Shown here: piece after piece, positions 31,842 through 42,450 of the stretch
Layout of the letters: every line of letters begins with the position of its first letter
Numbering within the stretch: position 1 is the first letter of the stretch
Assembly (NCBI GenBank): GCA_020723325.1
Contig: DYJD01000004.1
Location: forward strand, 237,469 to 301,468
Direction of reading: 5' to 3'
Length of the DNA stretch: 64,000 nt
From: Desulfosudis oleivorans
GTDB lineage: Bacteria > Desulfobacterota > Desulfobacteria > Desulfobacterales > SURF-7
Program-made: the position numbers and the translations under genes
The notes under the pieces: generated by a model
Seen by the model: only the letters and a program-made list of their open reading frames with translations
Database searches by the model: none
Told to the model about the DNA's origin: nothing

Positions 31842-32852
31842 ATGACTGCTGCAACGTACTGTAAAAAATGCGTTTTGAATGAACATTACCAAAATATTAC
31901 GTTCAACAAAGATGGGCTTTGTAATTTTTGTGAAAGCTATTCAAATCAACCGCCGGAAATCGTCTTGGATGACGGCATCCTGTATAATCTTAAAAATGAA
32001 GAAAAAAGCAAGTACGATCTTCTTGTAGCATATAGTGGAGGGAAAGACAGCACTTATGTACTTTATCAGCTTATTAAGAAATACAAGCTCAATGTCCTAT
32101 CCGTCACGTTTGACAACCATTTTATCTCTGAAATGGCGATGAAAAATGTAGATTCCGTAGTAAAGGCATTGGAACTCGACCATATTACGATCAAGTATGA
32201 CTTCAACCTGACAAGGTCGATTTTTAATCAGAGCATTCAGCTTGCAAAAAATCATAAATTGCAAGATATGTTTAGAACATTCGGCATACTCTGTTGGCCG
32301 TGCTTTATGCTTATAACAATGGCCACATTTAATATCGCTACAGCTTATAATATAAAATACATCGCAGGTGGTTGGTCCTTTGGCCAGTTGGCAAACTTGA
32401 ATCGTTTTTCTGAAAATCATCAAAACGGGTTTCTGTCCGGAAGAATGGTCGCTGATCTATTCGTCATGCCCTTGTATGAGCAATTGACACTGAAGCAAAG
32501 GCATCCCCAAATAGAAATTTTTAAAGAATGCAGGCTAAAAGATGAATTATCAATCATTCCTTATTTTCTCTTCGAGCAGTATGATGAGCGGAACATTTTC
32601 AAAACAATTCAAAAAGAGCTTGGTTGGCTAAGGCCTGAGGATACAGATGGCTGCTCAACCAATTGCCTTTTAAATAGCTATGGAAACCACCTTTTCGAAG
32701 AAGTGTATCATTACAACCGATATGCAGAACAGCTTAGCCGTCAGATCAGAATAGGGCAGATAACCCGCGAAGAAGCATTGCGTGCTATTGAAAATATTGG
32801 TCGTCAGGAGATAATTAATGATATTAAAAAATGCCTTGAGAGGCTAAACTAA
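31842..32852 (+). CDS. PP-loop ATPase, N-acetyl sugar amidotransferase-like (336 aa)
   Basis: Begins with a four-cysteine zinc site (C7-x2-C10 and C27-x2-C30) and then the PP-loop SGGKDS (65-70), which activates a substrate by adenylation. This layout is that of the WbpG/PseA/LegX N-acetyl-sugar amidotransferases, but the C-terminus (DTDGCSTNCLLN) is not the classical one, so tRNA thiolation or another amidation/thiolation is possible. No HisH/HisF-type glutaminase partners are adjacent. AT-rich like the radical SAM gene 12 bases upstream, so the two form a probable imported two-gene unit. The 3' end overlaps the convergent kinase gene by nine bases. Confidence 0.75.
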   Translation: MTAATYCKKCVLNEHYQNITFNKDGLCNFCESYSNQPPEIVLDDGILYNLKNEEKSKYDLLVAYSGGKDSTYVLYQLIKKYKLNVLSVTFDNHFISEMAMKNVDSVVKALELDHITIKYDFNLTRSIFNQSIQLAKNHKLQDMFRTFGILCWPCFMLITMATFNIATAYNIKYIAGGWSFGQLANLNRFSENHQNGFLSGRMVADLFVMPLYEQLTLKQRHPQIEIFKECRLKDELSIIPYFLFEQYDERNIFKTIQKELGWLRPEDTDGCSTNCLLNSYGNHLFEEVYHYNRYAEQLSRQIRIGQITREEALRAIENIGRQEIINDIKKCLERLN

Positions 32853-35800
32853 TGATTCAAGACGAGCAAGGGTCTGCAGGGCTTGTTTAAACTTGAATTT
32901 GTGGATCTGATCTTCCAGAGTGGCGAATAGGTCCAGTGACGCAGTGGAGTTGCAATAATTTTTTAGAACGGCAAGGCGTTCTATGGCACGGTAGTTGTTT
33001 CCTGTGAGGAGTTGTTTGAATTCCTCAAAGCGCGAAGGGATAAGGTCAGGATCATGGCTGGACACATTTTCAGTTGGGATTGCCTTTTCAAGGCTTGGGA
33101 ACTCCGGCAATTTAGCAATGGAATCCTTCAACTCGGCCAAGACTTTTTCAAAACGGGCCGCCCGGCATTCAAAATCAGCCGGATTCCCATTCTGAAGAAC
33201 GGTTTCAAGGGCCCCGACCAAGGCGTGCAAGTCGACCGCAGCGATATTGCCGGCAACGCCTTTCAGGGTATGCAATAGATGCAGACAGTCTGCCTGTCTG
33301 CCCTCATGATATGCAGTGCTGATTACATCCGTAATGTTTGAGTATTCTTTCACAAAATCACGTAGTAATTTAAACAAAAGTTGCTTGTTACCCTTTAATC
33401 GTATCAGTGCGGTGTTCATATCGATGCCTGGGAGGGCCGGAATTTTTTCGGTGAACTCCGGGGCGGCCGATAATGGAAGGATAGTATGGGATTTCCGATC
33501 ATCGGACTTTTGGATCCACTTTTCCAACGTGCTGAACAGTTGGTGTGGATCCACGGGTTTATCCACTACGGCATCCATGCCGGCTGAAAGGCAGTTTTCA
33601 TAATCTGTTTGCTGACCGCGGGCGGTCATGGCAATGATGGGCAATTCCAGATGGCAGCCGCTGCCGCGAATCAGGCGCGTGGCTTCCAATCCATCCATCA
33701 CCGGCATTTGGATATCCATTAAAACGGCGTCATAATAAGCCTGATCCAGCCGGGTCAAGGCTTCCTGACCATTGGCGGCGATTTCCACTTGCAGGCCGGC
33801 TTGGGTCAAAATCTCTGCCGCCACTTGTTGATTGAAGCGATTGTCTTCTGCTAGCAGAATGCGCTTCCCCTGAAGAGACGCATTTGCGTGTGGAGCCCCG
33901 GCGGTAAGTCCAGCCTGATTTTGTAGATGGGTATCGTCGATGTCCAGGCCCATGGAGCGGCTTTTGTCAGTACACGAGTCTTCCGGCAGGAGGTAAAGCT
34001 GTTGCTGGGCCTTGGACGGAATTCCGAAACAGGCGGTAAAAAAGAAGGTACTGCCCTGACCGGCGGTGCTGATCACATCGATTTCGCCATCCATCATTTC
34101 CACCAGCCGTTTGCAAATGGTCAGCCCAAGGCCGCTGCCGCCGTATTTCCGGGAGGTGGAAGCCTCCGCCTGGGTAAATACGTTGAACAGCCTGGCTTTT
34201 TGTTCCGGGTTGATACCGATACCTGTGTCGCTCACGGCAAAACGGAGTTTGACGGCGGATTCCGTTCTTTTTTCCTCCGATATCTGAATGTCGACTTGCC
34301 CTTTTTCAGTGAACTTAAGGGCATTGCCGATGAGATTGGTGAGAATCTGCCGAAGCCGCAACGGATCACCGCTGACAATGGGCGGCACATGGGGCGCAAT
34401 GGAAACACGCATTTCAATCTCTTTCAGGGTGATTTCAGCGCTAAACATATCCGTCACATTGGAAAGGACTTGAACCGGGCGAAAACAGGTATTTTCCATG
34501 GTGAGCTTGCCGGCCTCGATTTTGGAAAAATCCAGGATGTCGTTGAGAATACCGAGGAGGGTGTCGGCCGACAGTTTTATTTTTTGCAGGTAGTCCTTTT
34601 GTTTTTCGGGAACGTCCGACCTCAGCGCCAGTCGGCAGAAGCCGATGACGGCATTCATGGGAGTTCGAATTTCATGGCTCATATCGGCCAGAAATTCACT
34701 TTTGGCCTGGGTGGCGGCCTGGGCGATCTTGCGCTCTTTTTCCGCTTTCTCTCTTTCTTTGCGGTCGCTGATATCCCGGGCAATACCGCGGAAACCCACA
34801 GCCCGGCCCTGGCTATTCCGGATCAGCGAAATCGAAACTTCCACTGCCAGTTTGGAATTGTCTTTGCGAAGGATTTCGAATTCAAAACCTTTGATGGGAT
34901 CTCCGCTGACAAAGACCCGGTTGAATGCGGCAAAAATCGTACGTTCGGTTCCCGCCTCTGTCATTTTTAAATAATTCAAGGAGAGAAGTTCATCTTTGCC
35001 GTAGGCCAGCATATTGCACAGGGCGCTGTTGCAAAAGGTGAAGTTGCCGCTCAAATCGGTTTCAAAATAGCCGTCTTCAATACTGGAAAGGATGGTACGA
35101 TAGCGCAATTCAGCCTCGGCCAGCTTGATGCGCGAGCGGGTCAGGCCCACATGGAATCGGATTCGCGCCATTAATTCGTTTTTGGACAAGGGTTTGGTGA
35201 TGTAGTCATTGCCGCCGCTTGAAAAACCGTCCACCAAATCGCGCACCTGGTTTTTGGCAGTCAGGAAGATGATGGGCAATTCCTCTTTGGAAAAGCGGCT
35301 GCGGAATTGCTTGGCGGTTTCAAAGCCGTTCATCTTGGGCATCATAATGTCCAGAAGAACGATGTCGGGCTTCATCTGCCGGCTGATGTCAAGGGCCTCC
35401 ATGCCGGAATAGGCCGTATAGACCGAAGCTCCGGCCATGCTCAGGTAATTGATGATCACTTGCAGGTTGACCGGTTCGTCGTCCACAGCCAGGACATTGA
35501 TTCCGGAAAGTCCGTTCAAAATCAGTTTTTCTCTGCGGTCTTGAAGTCCTGATCTGCGCTCCGGAAGGCCTTCAGGCGGACCCAGGTCCAACCCGCGCCT
35601 GTCACCTTCGGCATGCCTTCTGTCCACGGTTTCGGTTAGGACAGGCGTATCATCTTCCTTGCGCGCAATTATTTTTTCACTGATTGAAATTGATTTGAGT
35701 TTTTCCTCCGACGGTGTTTGAGTTTGGGGGGATTCATCCGCCAAAGGAATGGTGAAAAAAAAGGTCGCGCCTTTGCCCGGGCTGGATTCCACCCCTATTT

Positions 35801-37370
35801 GACCGCCGTGGATTTCCACAAGACTTTTGGTTATGGAAAGCCCCAGGCCTGTTCCGCCGTATTCGCGTTCGATGGAGCTGTCGGCCTGTTCAAAGGATTT
35901 AAAGATATCCGTGTGTTTCTCTTTTGCAATACCGATGCCGTTATCGGAAATGCTGATCCGGGCCAGCCCGTCCACAACCGCGGCATCCACGACAATAAAG
36001 CCTTGTTCGGAAAATTTAACGGCATTCCCCACCAGGTTTTGCAAAATCTGATTGAGCCTGTTCTCATCGCCCAACACCAGCGGGAAATCCTCGGCAATCT
36101 TGTTTTTGAACTCCAGGGCTTTCCCGGCAATCAGAGGCGTGGACAGCCTGATGACGATGTCGGCCAGTTGATTGATATCCACGGCCCGCTTGTTTAAGAC
36201 AATGTCCTTATTCTTCAGCTTTGAAAAATCCAGGATATCGTTGACCAAGTGGGACAGGCGTTTACCGCTGCCGACAATCAAGGCGAGATTGCGTCGCGTT
36301 CCTTCCGGCAGATCACCGGTGGCGCCTTCCAGCAATGATTCGCCAATGCCGATGATGCCGTTCAGAGGCGTGCGCAGTTCATGGGAGGTATTGGAAAGAA
36401 ATTCATCCTTCAGTTTATCTGTTTTTTGCAATTCCTTGTTCAGCTCTTCCACTTCTTCCTTTGCTTTTTGGAGGTCGCGGTACTGGGTGTCCATCTTAGC
36501 AATGGTATGCTTGGCCTCCAGGGGAATCTTTTTTTGTTTCAGATAGGCGCTGAATAAGAGAAGCAAAAGTCCTCCTGAAAAGACGAGGGTCAGCAGCAAT
36601 CCTTTTACGGCAACGATGCCCAAAAGCAGCGACGGAAGATCGTGCTCCAGGATCATTTTCAAGGAGATCAAAAAAAAAGCGACGAACAACAAGGGCTTGA
36701 TCAACCGCCGCAAGGGCTTTTTATCCTGGTAACGTACCTGCATGTACAGTTCCGGAAAACCCTCCGGGCTCAATTCCGTGTGGTGGTCGACCTCGGCCTC
36801 GGGATTGTCGTGGATTACGGGCACGGACTGCATATAACCAACAGTGTTTTTGTAAATGTTGGGCAGGTTGGCAATGAGGGCAGTCTGTTCCTCCTGGTTC
36901 AGCAACCGAAGATTGACCGGATGGTATTTAATCACGATGTTGTTTTTATTCGTATTCAGAATTTCCATGGCCATGATTTTGGTGAAATGCAGGATTTGAG
37001 CGGATAGGGTCTTGTAAATACGTGTAGTAGACAGGGTGTAACGCAGGACCGAATACAGCAGATTGCCAAGGGCTTCCATCGTTAAACTCATCCGGCCGGA
37101 TTTGTAAGCGATGTCTGGATCACCGGTGGCTCTAATGCATTCCTCTAAAAATTTGAAACTGAAGACTGTCGAGGTCCAGTTATTCTCATCCATGATATAG
37201 GCATAGGACAGGCCGGTGTTCTCACAAATTTGACGAACATCCACATGGGGGTAATTGCGTTCGATAAAACGCAGGTAGACCTTGAAGATCTTGGTGCTGA
37301 AGTGCTGTCGGGTCAGTCCCGGATCAAGTTTCGATTCAGCCGGCCTATCTGATTTATGATTTGTTGTCAT
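32844..37370 (-). CDS. Double hybrid histidine kinase with two kinase cores, two receivers, PAS and HPt (1508 aa)
   Basis: Order of parts: an N-terminal cytosolic region of about 215 residues resembling the ligand/dimerisation domain of AraC-type regulators ([19 protein letters not shown]); two TMs (225-275); a coiled coil; HisKA-1 with His330; HATPase-1 (to about 545); receiver-1 with Asp674; PAS (755-870); HisKA-2 with His899; HATPase-2 (to about 1115); receiver-2 with Asp1219; and an HPt with His1367 in HTLKG. The full phosphorelay is thus in one chain. It is the last gene of the leftward sensory operon and overlaps the convergent PP-loop gene by nine bases. Two complete kinase cores in one protein are uncommon. 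The output partner is unknown. Confidence 0.9.
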   Translation of the reverse strand: MTTNHKSDRPAESKLDPGLTRQHFSTKIFKVYLRFIERNYPHVDVRQICENTGLSYAYIMDENNWTSTVFSFKFLEECIRATGDPDIAYKSGRMSLTMEALGNLLYSVLRYTLSTTRIYKTLSAQILHFTKIMAMEILNTNKNNIVIKYHPVNLRLLNQEEQTALIANLPNIYKNTVGYMQSVPVIHDNPEAEVDHHTELSPEGFPELYMQVRYQDKKPLRRLIKPLLFVAFFLISLKMILEHDLPSLLLGIVAVKGLLLTLVFSGGLLLLLFSAYLKQKKIPLEAKHTIAKMDTQYRDLQKAKEEVEELNKELQKTDKLKDEFLSNTSHELRTPLNGIIGIGESLLEGATGDLPEGTRRNLALIVGSGKRLSHLVNDILDFSKLKNKDIVLNKRAVDINQLADIVIRLSTPLIAGKALEFKNKIAEDFPLVLGDENRLNQILQNLVGNAVKFSEQGFIVVDAAVVDGLARISISDNGIGIAKEKHTDIFKSFEQADSSIEREYGGTGLGLSITKSLVEIHGGQIGVESSPGKGATFFFTIPLADESPQTQTPSEEKLKSISISEKIIARKEDDTPVLTETVDRRHAEGDRRGLDLGPPEGLPERRSGLQDRREKLILNGLSGINVLAVDDEPVNLQVIINYLSMAGASVYTAYSGMEALDISRQMKPDIVLLDIMMPKMNGFETAKQFRSRFSKEELPIIFLTAKNQVRDLVDGFSSGGNDYITKPLSKNELMARIRFHVGLTRSRIKLAEAELRYRTILSSIEDGYFETDLSGNFTFCNSALCNMLAYGKDELLSLNYLKMTEAGTERTIFAAFNRVFVSGDPIKGFEFEILRKDNSKLAVEVSISLIRNSQGRAVGFRGIARDISDRKEREKAEKERKIAQAATQAKSEFLADMSHEIRTPMNAVIGFCRLALRSDVPEKQKDYLQKIKLSADTLLGILNDILDFSKIEAGKLTMENTCFRPVQVLSNVTDMFSAEITLKEIEMRVSIAPHVPPIVSGDPLRLRQILTNLIGNALKFTEKGQVDIQISEEKRTESAVKLRFAVSDTGIGINPEQKARLFNVFTQAEASTSRKYGGSGLGLTICKRLVEMMDGEIDVISTAGQGSTFFFTACFGIPSKAQQQLYLLPEDSCTDKSRSMGLDIDDTHLQNQAGLTAGAPHANASLQGKRILLAEDNRFNQQVAAEILTQAGLQVEIAANGQEALTRLDQAYYDAVLMDIQMPVMDGLEATRLIRGSGCHLELPIIAMTARGQQTDYENCLSAGMDAVVDKPVDPHQLFSTLEKWIQKSDDRKSHTILPLSAAPEFTEKIPALPGIDMNTALIRLKGNKQLLFKLLRDFVKEYSNITDVISTAYHEGRQADCLHLLHTLKGVAGNIAAVDLHALVGALETVLQNGNPADFECRAARFEKVLAELKDSIAKLPEFPSLEKAIPTENVSSHDPDLIPSRFEEFKQLLTGNNYRAIERLAVLKNYCNSTASLDLFATLEDQIHKFKFKQALQTLARLESLV

Positions 37371-37395
37371 TATTTTTTCATTATTCAGTTTGTCA

Positions 37396-38829
37396 TTAGC
37401 CTACCAATGAATGAAGACGTTTAGCGACGGCAAATATGATTTTCATCATCAAAACCCTTGCTTTTTGACCATGGCTGAGCCGCAGGGCGCCGATGGACAA
37501 TAAATGATCCGTCATATGCATGAAGAATTTCAGCCAGACAAAGGGTGATATTCCCTTTCCAAAAAGCAGACTGTCCTTGTGCAGCAGCATGACATGATGC
37601 CGGATGCCCTTCAAAACCGGATGATCATAGGACATGCCGGTTTTTTTAAATCCGATGCGCCGATATAAAGGCCACATGCGATCGTCCGTGGAGGAAAGGA
37701 TGTATTCACGGCCGGAGGTGATCAGGATGCGATAGATTTGCTCAAAGATCCCATGCAGGATATCCGTGGCGCGGTAGTCGGGGGTGATGCAGAGGCGCGC
37801 AACCTCGATCATGGTCTGTTTCAGGGGCAAGCGGATGGGATAGCCGCCGGTAAATGTTTTTTCCGTGTCCAGAATCATGTTTTCCCGGTCCGGAAAGAGC
37901 AGGCTCACCGTGCCCACCAGGCGCTCATGATGATAGGCCAGCACGATGCGGCTCTTGCGATCCAGGTCCGAGGCCAGATCCCCGTCCGTGCAATTTTTAT
38001 CGATTTTACCGGCGCTGAGATAAGCGCTCCGCCGCAGCTTCAGTACTTCCAGGTACTGGTCGTGGGTGCGCATGGACCTGAATTTGATCAAGGGCCGGTA
38101 GCCCTTGAAATCAAATCCCAGGGATCTCAGCTCAATGGGTTTCCAATCATGGAGATGGAACAGGTAAGCCGCAACAGCATTGCGGGTGGTTTCCGTCAGC
38201 TTTTCAATGACCATTCCGAATCTGGTTTTGCCCGGGGTTATCTCCTGCCAGGTCACGCGGCCGCTGACGGCATTGTTTTGGGACTGGAAGATATGCAGGG
38301 CCATGGAGATGGGCATGGCTGGGAAAACCAGAAATTCCGGATCCAGGCATTCCACGGTGCAGTCGTTGCGGGCAATGGCGGTAATGGTCAAAATCACGTC
38401 TTCATTGTAGTAATACGGATGCCGGGTCACGGCCTTCATGGCAATGCGATCAAAGGGCTCAACCGGCAGGTCCTTGGGTGTGGATTGATTGATGCGCAGC
38501 AAACCCAGTTTGATGTGCCGGTTTTCCTGTTCGGTTAGATGACAAACGATCCCAGGGAATTGAAATTGCTGGTCGCGGAAGGCTAATGCCACGGTAAGTC
38601 GATCATCGATTTGAAAAGGATTGACTAGCGGTTCTTCGGATTGAAGTCCAAGTCCCAAGGAAGAGATGTCTTCAACATTAAATCGGAAGGGATCACCCCT
38701 TCCATTAATCAGCACCGCGGCTTTTATGCCTTCGTTTTCCCGCACGGGAATACGATCCAGCCTGCGCTTGTCGGCCTCAAATCGTTTGGGTTTGAAAATT
38801 TTATGGTCCGGCAAGGATTGTGCTTCCAT
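37396..38829 (-). CDS. PilZ domain - GNAT acyltransferase fusion (477 aa)
   Basis: Residues about 20-125 look like a PilZ c-di-GMP receptor: R22xxxR26 (overlapping R26xxxR30) and D54-x-S56-xx-G59 match the two PilZ motifs. Residues 125-240 form a second beta-rich domain, possibly a diverged PilZ. Residues about 255-440 are a GNAT-like domain resembling the N-acyl amino acid synthase FeeM / autoinducer-synthase group (LRRSAYLSAGKI, LVGTVSLLF, EVARLCITPDYR, LYRRIGFKKTG). The protein would thus make or transfer an acyl group under c-di-GMP control. It sits between two hybrid kinases in the sensory operon, with gaps of 10 and 25 bases. Confidence 0.78.
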   Translation of the reverse strand: MEAQSLPDHKIFKPKRFEADKRRLDRIPVRENEGIKAAVLINGRGDPFRFNVEDISSLGLGLQSEEPLVNPFQIDDRLTVALAFRDQQFQFPGIVCHLTEQENRHIKLGLLRINQSTPKDLPVEPFDRIAMKAVTRHPYYYNEDVILTITAIARNDCTVECLDPEFLVFPAMPISMALHIFQSQNNAVSGRVTWQEITPGKTRFGMVIEKLTETTRNAVAAYLFHLHDWKPIELRSLGFDFKGYRPLIKFRSMRTHDQYLEVLKLRRSAYLSAGKIDKNCTDGDLASDLDRKSRIVLAYHHERLVGTVSLLFPDRENMILDTEKTFTGGYPIRLPLKQTMIEVARLCITPDYRATDILHGIFEQIYRILITSGREYILSSTDDRMWPLYRRIGFKKTGMSYDHPVLKGIRHHVMLLHKDSLLFGKGISPFVWLKFFMHMTDHLLSIGALRLSHGQKARVLMMKIIFAVAKRLHSLVG

Positions 38830-38839
38830 TGAGCATGCC

Positions 38840-41575
38840 TCAGTTCGAATGATTGGAGGTGCCGTTGCGGTTGGGCAGGTGTTTCAGGATGGTATCAAAA
38901 AGAAGCGCCGGTTTGATGGGTTTGGAAACATAGTCGTCCATGCCTTCCTGCAGGCAGCGCTCCTTGTCGCCACGCATGGCATAGGCGGTCATGGCGATGA
39001 TGGGAATATTATGGTCGATGACTTTCGAGCTTTTGTCCCGGATCATACGGGTGGTTTCAAAGCCGTCCATCTCCGGCATGTTCACATCCATGAGCACGAG
39101 ATGATAGGGGGTTTGCTCCAGGGCTTTTACGGCATCGCGGCCGTTTAAGGCGAAATCGACCTCATAGCCCGCTTTCTGCAGCATATGAATGGCCAGTCTG
39201 CGGTTGATTTCGTTGTCCTCCACAAGCAAAATCCGGATGGCTTTTTCCGGATCTTCACCAAGGGAATAACGGGTTATAAAGTCCGACTGGGCTGCCGTCG
39301 CGGTGGTGGAGGGTTTCTGACCGCTCAGGGATTTGACGATGCAGTCAAAAAGCTGCTGCTTGCGCACTGGTTTGGTGAGATAGGCCGTGAAGCCGATTTG
39401 TTTCATCTTGGCGGCATCGCCGCGCATGCCCCGGGAAGTCAACATGATCAGCACCGTTTCTTTCAGGGCCGGATCAGCCTTGATGATGCGGCCCAGCATT
39501 TCACCATCGATGTCCGGCATCATGTAATCGATGATGACCAGATGAAACGGTGCACCGATCTGGGCGGCTTTTGACAAGATCTGAAAAGCGTTTTTGGCAG
39601 TGGAAGCAATTTGGAAATCACATTCCCAGGCCTTGAAAAAACTGCTGACCACTTCCAGATTGATGGCGCTGTCGTCCACCGCCAGAATGCGTTTGCCTTT
39701 CACATCCGTGGGCAGTTCGATTTTGGCTGGATGGGCCTGGATTACTTTTTCGGTAACAAGGGTGAACCAGAAAGTGGAGCCTTTACCCTCTTGGCTTTCC
39801 ACGCCGATTTTGCCGCCCATTAGTTCCACCAGCTTTTTGGAAACCGCCAGGCCCAAGCCGGTGCCGCCGTATCTGCGGGTGGTGGTGACATCCACCTGGG
39901 AAAAGGATTTGAAGAGCCGGTTCAGGCGATCGGCCGGGATGCCGATGCCGGTATCGCTCACGGCAAAGCGAATGGTTTGGTTTTGTTCGGTTTCATTTAC
40001 CAAAGAAACGCGGATGACCACATCGCCTTTTTCCGTGAATTTAATGGCATTGCCCGTCAAGTTGATCAGGATCTGCCGCAATCGCCCGGCATCCCCGCGG
40101 ATTCTGGCAGGTACGTCCGGTTGAATCAAACAGGCGAATTCAAGCCCTTTTTCATGGGCTTTCAAGGAGATCATTTCCGACATCTCCTCCACGGCCGGCC
40201 TGAGATCAAAATCATATATCTCAAAATCCATCTTGCCGGCTTCGATCTTGGAAAAATCCAGGATGTCATTGATGATGGAGAGCAGGCTGTCGGCGCTGAC
40301 CTGGACCGCTTCGGCATAACTGCGTTGTTCATGGCCCAGTTCGGTTTCCAGCAGCAAACCGGTCATGCCGATGATGCCGTTCATGGGGGTTCGGATTTCG
40401 TGACTCATATTGGCCAGAAATTCACTCTTAGCGGAATTGGCCGCTTCGGCCGCGTCTTTTTCGATTTTGAGCTTTTCCGCATGCCGGCGTTGGGTAATGT
40501 CCTCCACCAACCCTTCATAATAGCGCACCTTGCCGTTGGTATCAAAGACCGCATGCACATTGACGGAAAGATCGATCAGGCTGTCATCCCGCCGAATGGC
40601 CTGGAATTCGAAATTGTTGATTTTTTCCTTGCAGCGCAAACGTTTATACAGGTTTTTTACGGCCTTGACATCCACGAAAAGCTTGGCGATATTGTCCACC
40701 GAGCCGATGAGTTCATGGATGGAGGCATATCCTAAAATCTGGGCCAGGGCCGGATTGGCTGTTAAAAAACGCCTGTTGCCGGCCTGGAAAATACCTTCGG
40801 AAGCGTTTTCAATAATGCTGCGATATTTTTCCTCGGAATCGCGCAGGGCTTTTTCCGCCTCCCGGCGGGTGACCAGGCTTTTTTCAAAATTGCTGAGCAC
40901 GCTGTTGATGGTTTGAACCAAAACGCCCATCTCATCGTGTTCATGACCGCGGGGATCTTCCAGCAATTCCTCCGCCGGCCGGGCCGGGTCAGTGGCGGCG
41001 ACCTTCTTGATCATTTTCAAGAGCGGCAGGGTAAGGGAATAGTAGAAAAACAGGGTGAGGATAAAAGCCAGCACGATATTGCGCACCAAACCGCTTACGA
41101 GGATCAGCATGGCGCGGTTGATGAAATTCTTGGCCACATGATAGCTGTCCACCGTCACCCGCATGGAACCGATTTTTTTATCTTCCTCTACGATCAACGG
41201 AAAGTCGAAATTTTGTTGTTCCTCAAAAAGCAGGCCCATTAAACGACTCATGCGGGCATCTGAAACCATGCGCTTGTCGGTTGCAAGGGTTCCGCCGAAA
41301 TCATCGAAAATGGTCACGGCAGAGATGGATTCATACTTGAACAAGCCCCGAATGACATTGGCGGCCTGGACATGATCGATTTCATAGGCGGCCCGGGCAG
41401 CGGAATCCTGCTGCATGCCGGCGATCTGCAGGATGGTAGAATTCATCAGCTGCCGTTCCTTGATGAGATCCATGCCGATTTGGATGGCGCTGAGAACCAG
41501 GCCGAGAAGAAAAGCCACAAAAACGGTTTGCTTGGCCTGTTGATAGGAAAGCCGGTTGCGGGGTTTGATGTGCAT
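38840..41575 (-). CDS. Membrane hybrid histidine kinase with PAS and two receivers (911 aa)
   Basis: TM1 at about 17-34, a short periplasmic sensor (35-155), TM2 (157-180), a HAMP-like linker containing DEMG, PAS (245-365), HisKA with His392 in [11 protein letters not shown], an HATPase with DTGIG and GTGLGL motifs, and then two receivers in tandem (about 640-760 with IIDYMMPD, and 785-905 with LMDVNMPE). No HPt is fused, and a free HPt protein is encoded upstream in the same operon (43267-43644), a natural partner. A solute-binding protein gene lies 23 bases upstream. The periplasmic domain is too small to be a Cache dimer, so it may read the state of a binding protein (inference). Confidence 0.9.
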   Translation of the reverse strand: MHIKPRNRLSYQQAKQTVFVAFLLGLVLSAIQIGMDLIKERQLMNSTILQIAGMQQDSAARAAYEIDHVQAANVIRGLFKYESISAVTIFDDFGGTLATDKRMVSDARMSRLMGLLFEEQQNFDFPLIVEEDKKIGSMRVTVDSYHVAKNFINRAMLILVSGLVRNIVLAFILTLFFYYSLTLPLLKMIKKVAATDPARPAEELLEDPRGHEHDEMGVLVQTINSVLSNFEKSLVTRREAEKALRDSEEKYRSIIENASEGIFQAGNRRFLTANPALAQILGYASIHELIGSVDNIAKLFVDVKAVKNLYKRLRCKEKINNFEFQAIRRDDSLIDLSVNVHAVFDTNGKVRYYEGLVEDITQRRHAEKLKIEKDAAEAANSAKSEFLANMSHEIRTPMNGIIGMTGLLLETELGHEQRSYAEAVQVSADSLLSIINDILDFSKIEAGKMDFEIYDFDLRPAVEEMSEMISLKAHEKGLEFACLIQPDVPARIRGDAGRLRQILINLTGNAIKFTEKGDVVIRVSLVNETEQNQTIRFAVSDTGIGIPADRLNRLFKSFSQVDVTTTRRYGGTGLGLAVSKKLVELMGGKIGVESQEGKGSTFWFTLVTEKVIQAHPAKIELPTDVKGKRILAVDDSAINLEVVSSFFKAWECDFQIASTAKNAFQILSKAAQIGAPFHLVIIDYMMPDIDGEMLGRIIKADPALKETVLIMLTSRGMRGDAAKMKQIGFTAYLTKPVRKQQLFDCIVKSLSGQKPSTTATAAQSDFITRYSLGEDPEKAIRILLVEDNEINRRLAIHMLQKAGYEVDFALNGRDAVKALEQTPYHLVLMDVNMPEMDGFETTRMIRDKSSKVIDHNIPIIAMTAYAMRGDKERCLQEGMDDYVSKPIKPALLFDTILKHLPNRNGTSNHSN

Positions 41576-41598
41576 TTATCTTACGTCTCCATATTATT

Positions 41599-42420
41599 TC
41601 ACGGGACAGATTTCACCTCCGCGGGTGAATCATATAGTTGATTGAGTTGATTCATGAAGGCCTGGTCATTGCGCACAGCGGCGATCTCATCCCAAATTTT
41701 CTGCATTTTTGCATGGCCGACACCTGGATTGTTTTTGGAAAAACCCATGAAATAGGATTTGGATGTAAAGGGCAGTTTGTTGGCCCTGACCTTGAGATTT
41801 ACGTTGGGGTCTTTCATCAGGGCCTTGGCATTCAGCGGCGGCGTAATGGCCGAGCCTTTTTGCGACCGTACCAGTTCATGAATGATCTTGAGGGTATTCG
41901 GTAAAGTTTTTACGGCTACACCCATTTGCTGTAAATCATCGACAATGGAATAGCCAAGCGGCAGCATAACCGGTTGCGGCAGGCCGGCGGGATTACCGTC
42001 GAATTCATATGGATCACCGGCTGCCACCATGACAATGTATTCCACCTGGGTGATGCGCCATTGGGATTCCTTGGCTGTGGCAGCATCTGCCGGATAAAAG
42101 ATATATTGGGAGCGGTCCGGCTTGAAAGAGACGCCGGCCACGGCATTGAATCTCCCGTTTTCAATGGATTGCAGGCAACGTTTCCAGGGCAGGGGGGTAA
42201 AAACAGGTTGATGACCGAGTCGTGCCAGTGCTTTGGTAATAATATCGATGTGCATGCCCTTGGCGCTTTTATTTTCCATGTAACTATACGGGTACCAGTA
42301 ATTCTGGTCCGTACAAATGGCGATTGTCTCGGCATGGGTCTCAGCAGCGGCAAGCAGGGAGGAAAAAAAGAGCAGGCAAAGGAAGCCCAATGCCTTTGTC
42401 GGAATTCGTGCTGGAATCAT
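41599..42420 (-). CDS. Periplasmic solute-binding protein, family 3 (273 aa), copy 2
   Basis: The signal peptide (to about residue 30, AAAETHA) is followed by an SBP_bac_3 domain: ICTDQNYWYPYSYMENKSAKGMH, DIITKALARLGHQP and WKRCLQSIENGRFNAVAG are typical. The family binds amino acids or related small ligands. No permease or ATPase gene is near, and it sits directly upstream of a hybrid kinase, so it may be a sensor input. It is a paralogue of the protein at 42451-43236 (both share the RYWYP/NYWYP, KGMH and KRC motifs), so the ligands may be related. Confidence 0.86.
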   Translation of the reverse strand: MIPARIPTKALGFLCLLFFSSLLAAAETHAETIAICTDQNYWYPYSYMENKSAKGMHIDIITKALARLGHQPVFTPLPWKRCLQSIENGRFNAVAGVSFKPDRSQYIFYPADAATAKESQWRITQVEYIVMVAAGDPYEFDGNPAGLPQPVMLPLGYSIVDDLQQMGVAVKTLPNTLKIIHELVRSQKGSAITPPLNAKALMKDPNVNLKVRANKLPFTSKSYFMGFSKNNPGVGHAKMQKIWDEIAAVRNDQAFMNQLNQLYDSPAEVKSVP

Positions 42421-42450
42421 CGATAAGCTCCCATGGCCAGAGGATCAGGA

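Noticed and set aside
33927..34970. A 347-residue plus-strand frame inside the double kinase gene
   Set aside because: The minus strand there encodes PAS, HisKA and HATPase motifs. The plus frame is low-complexity shadow sequence.
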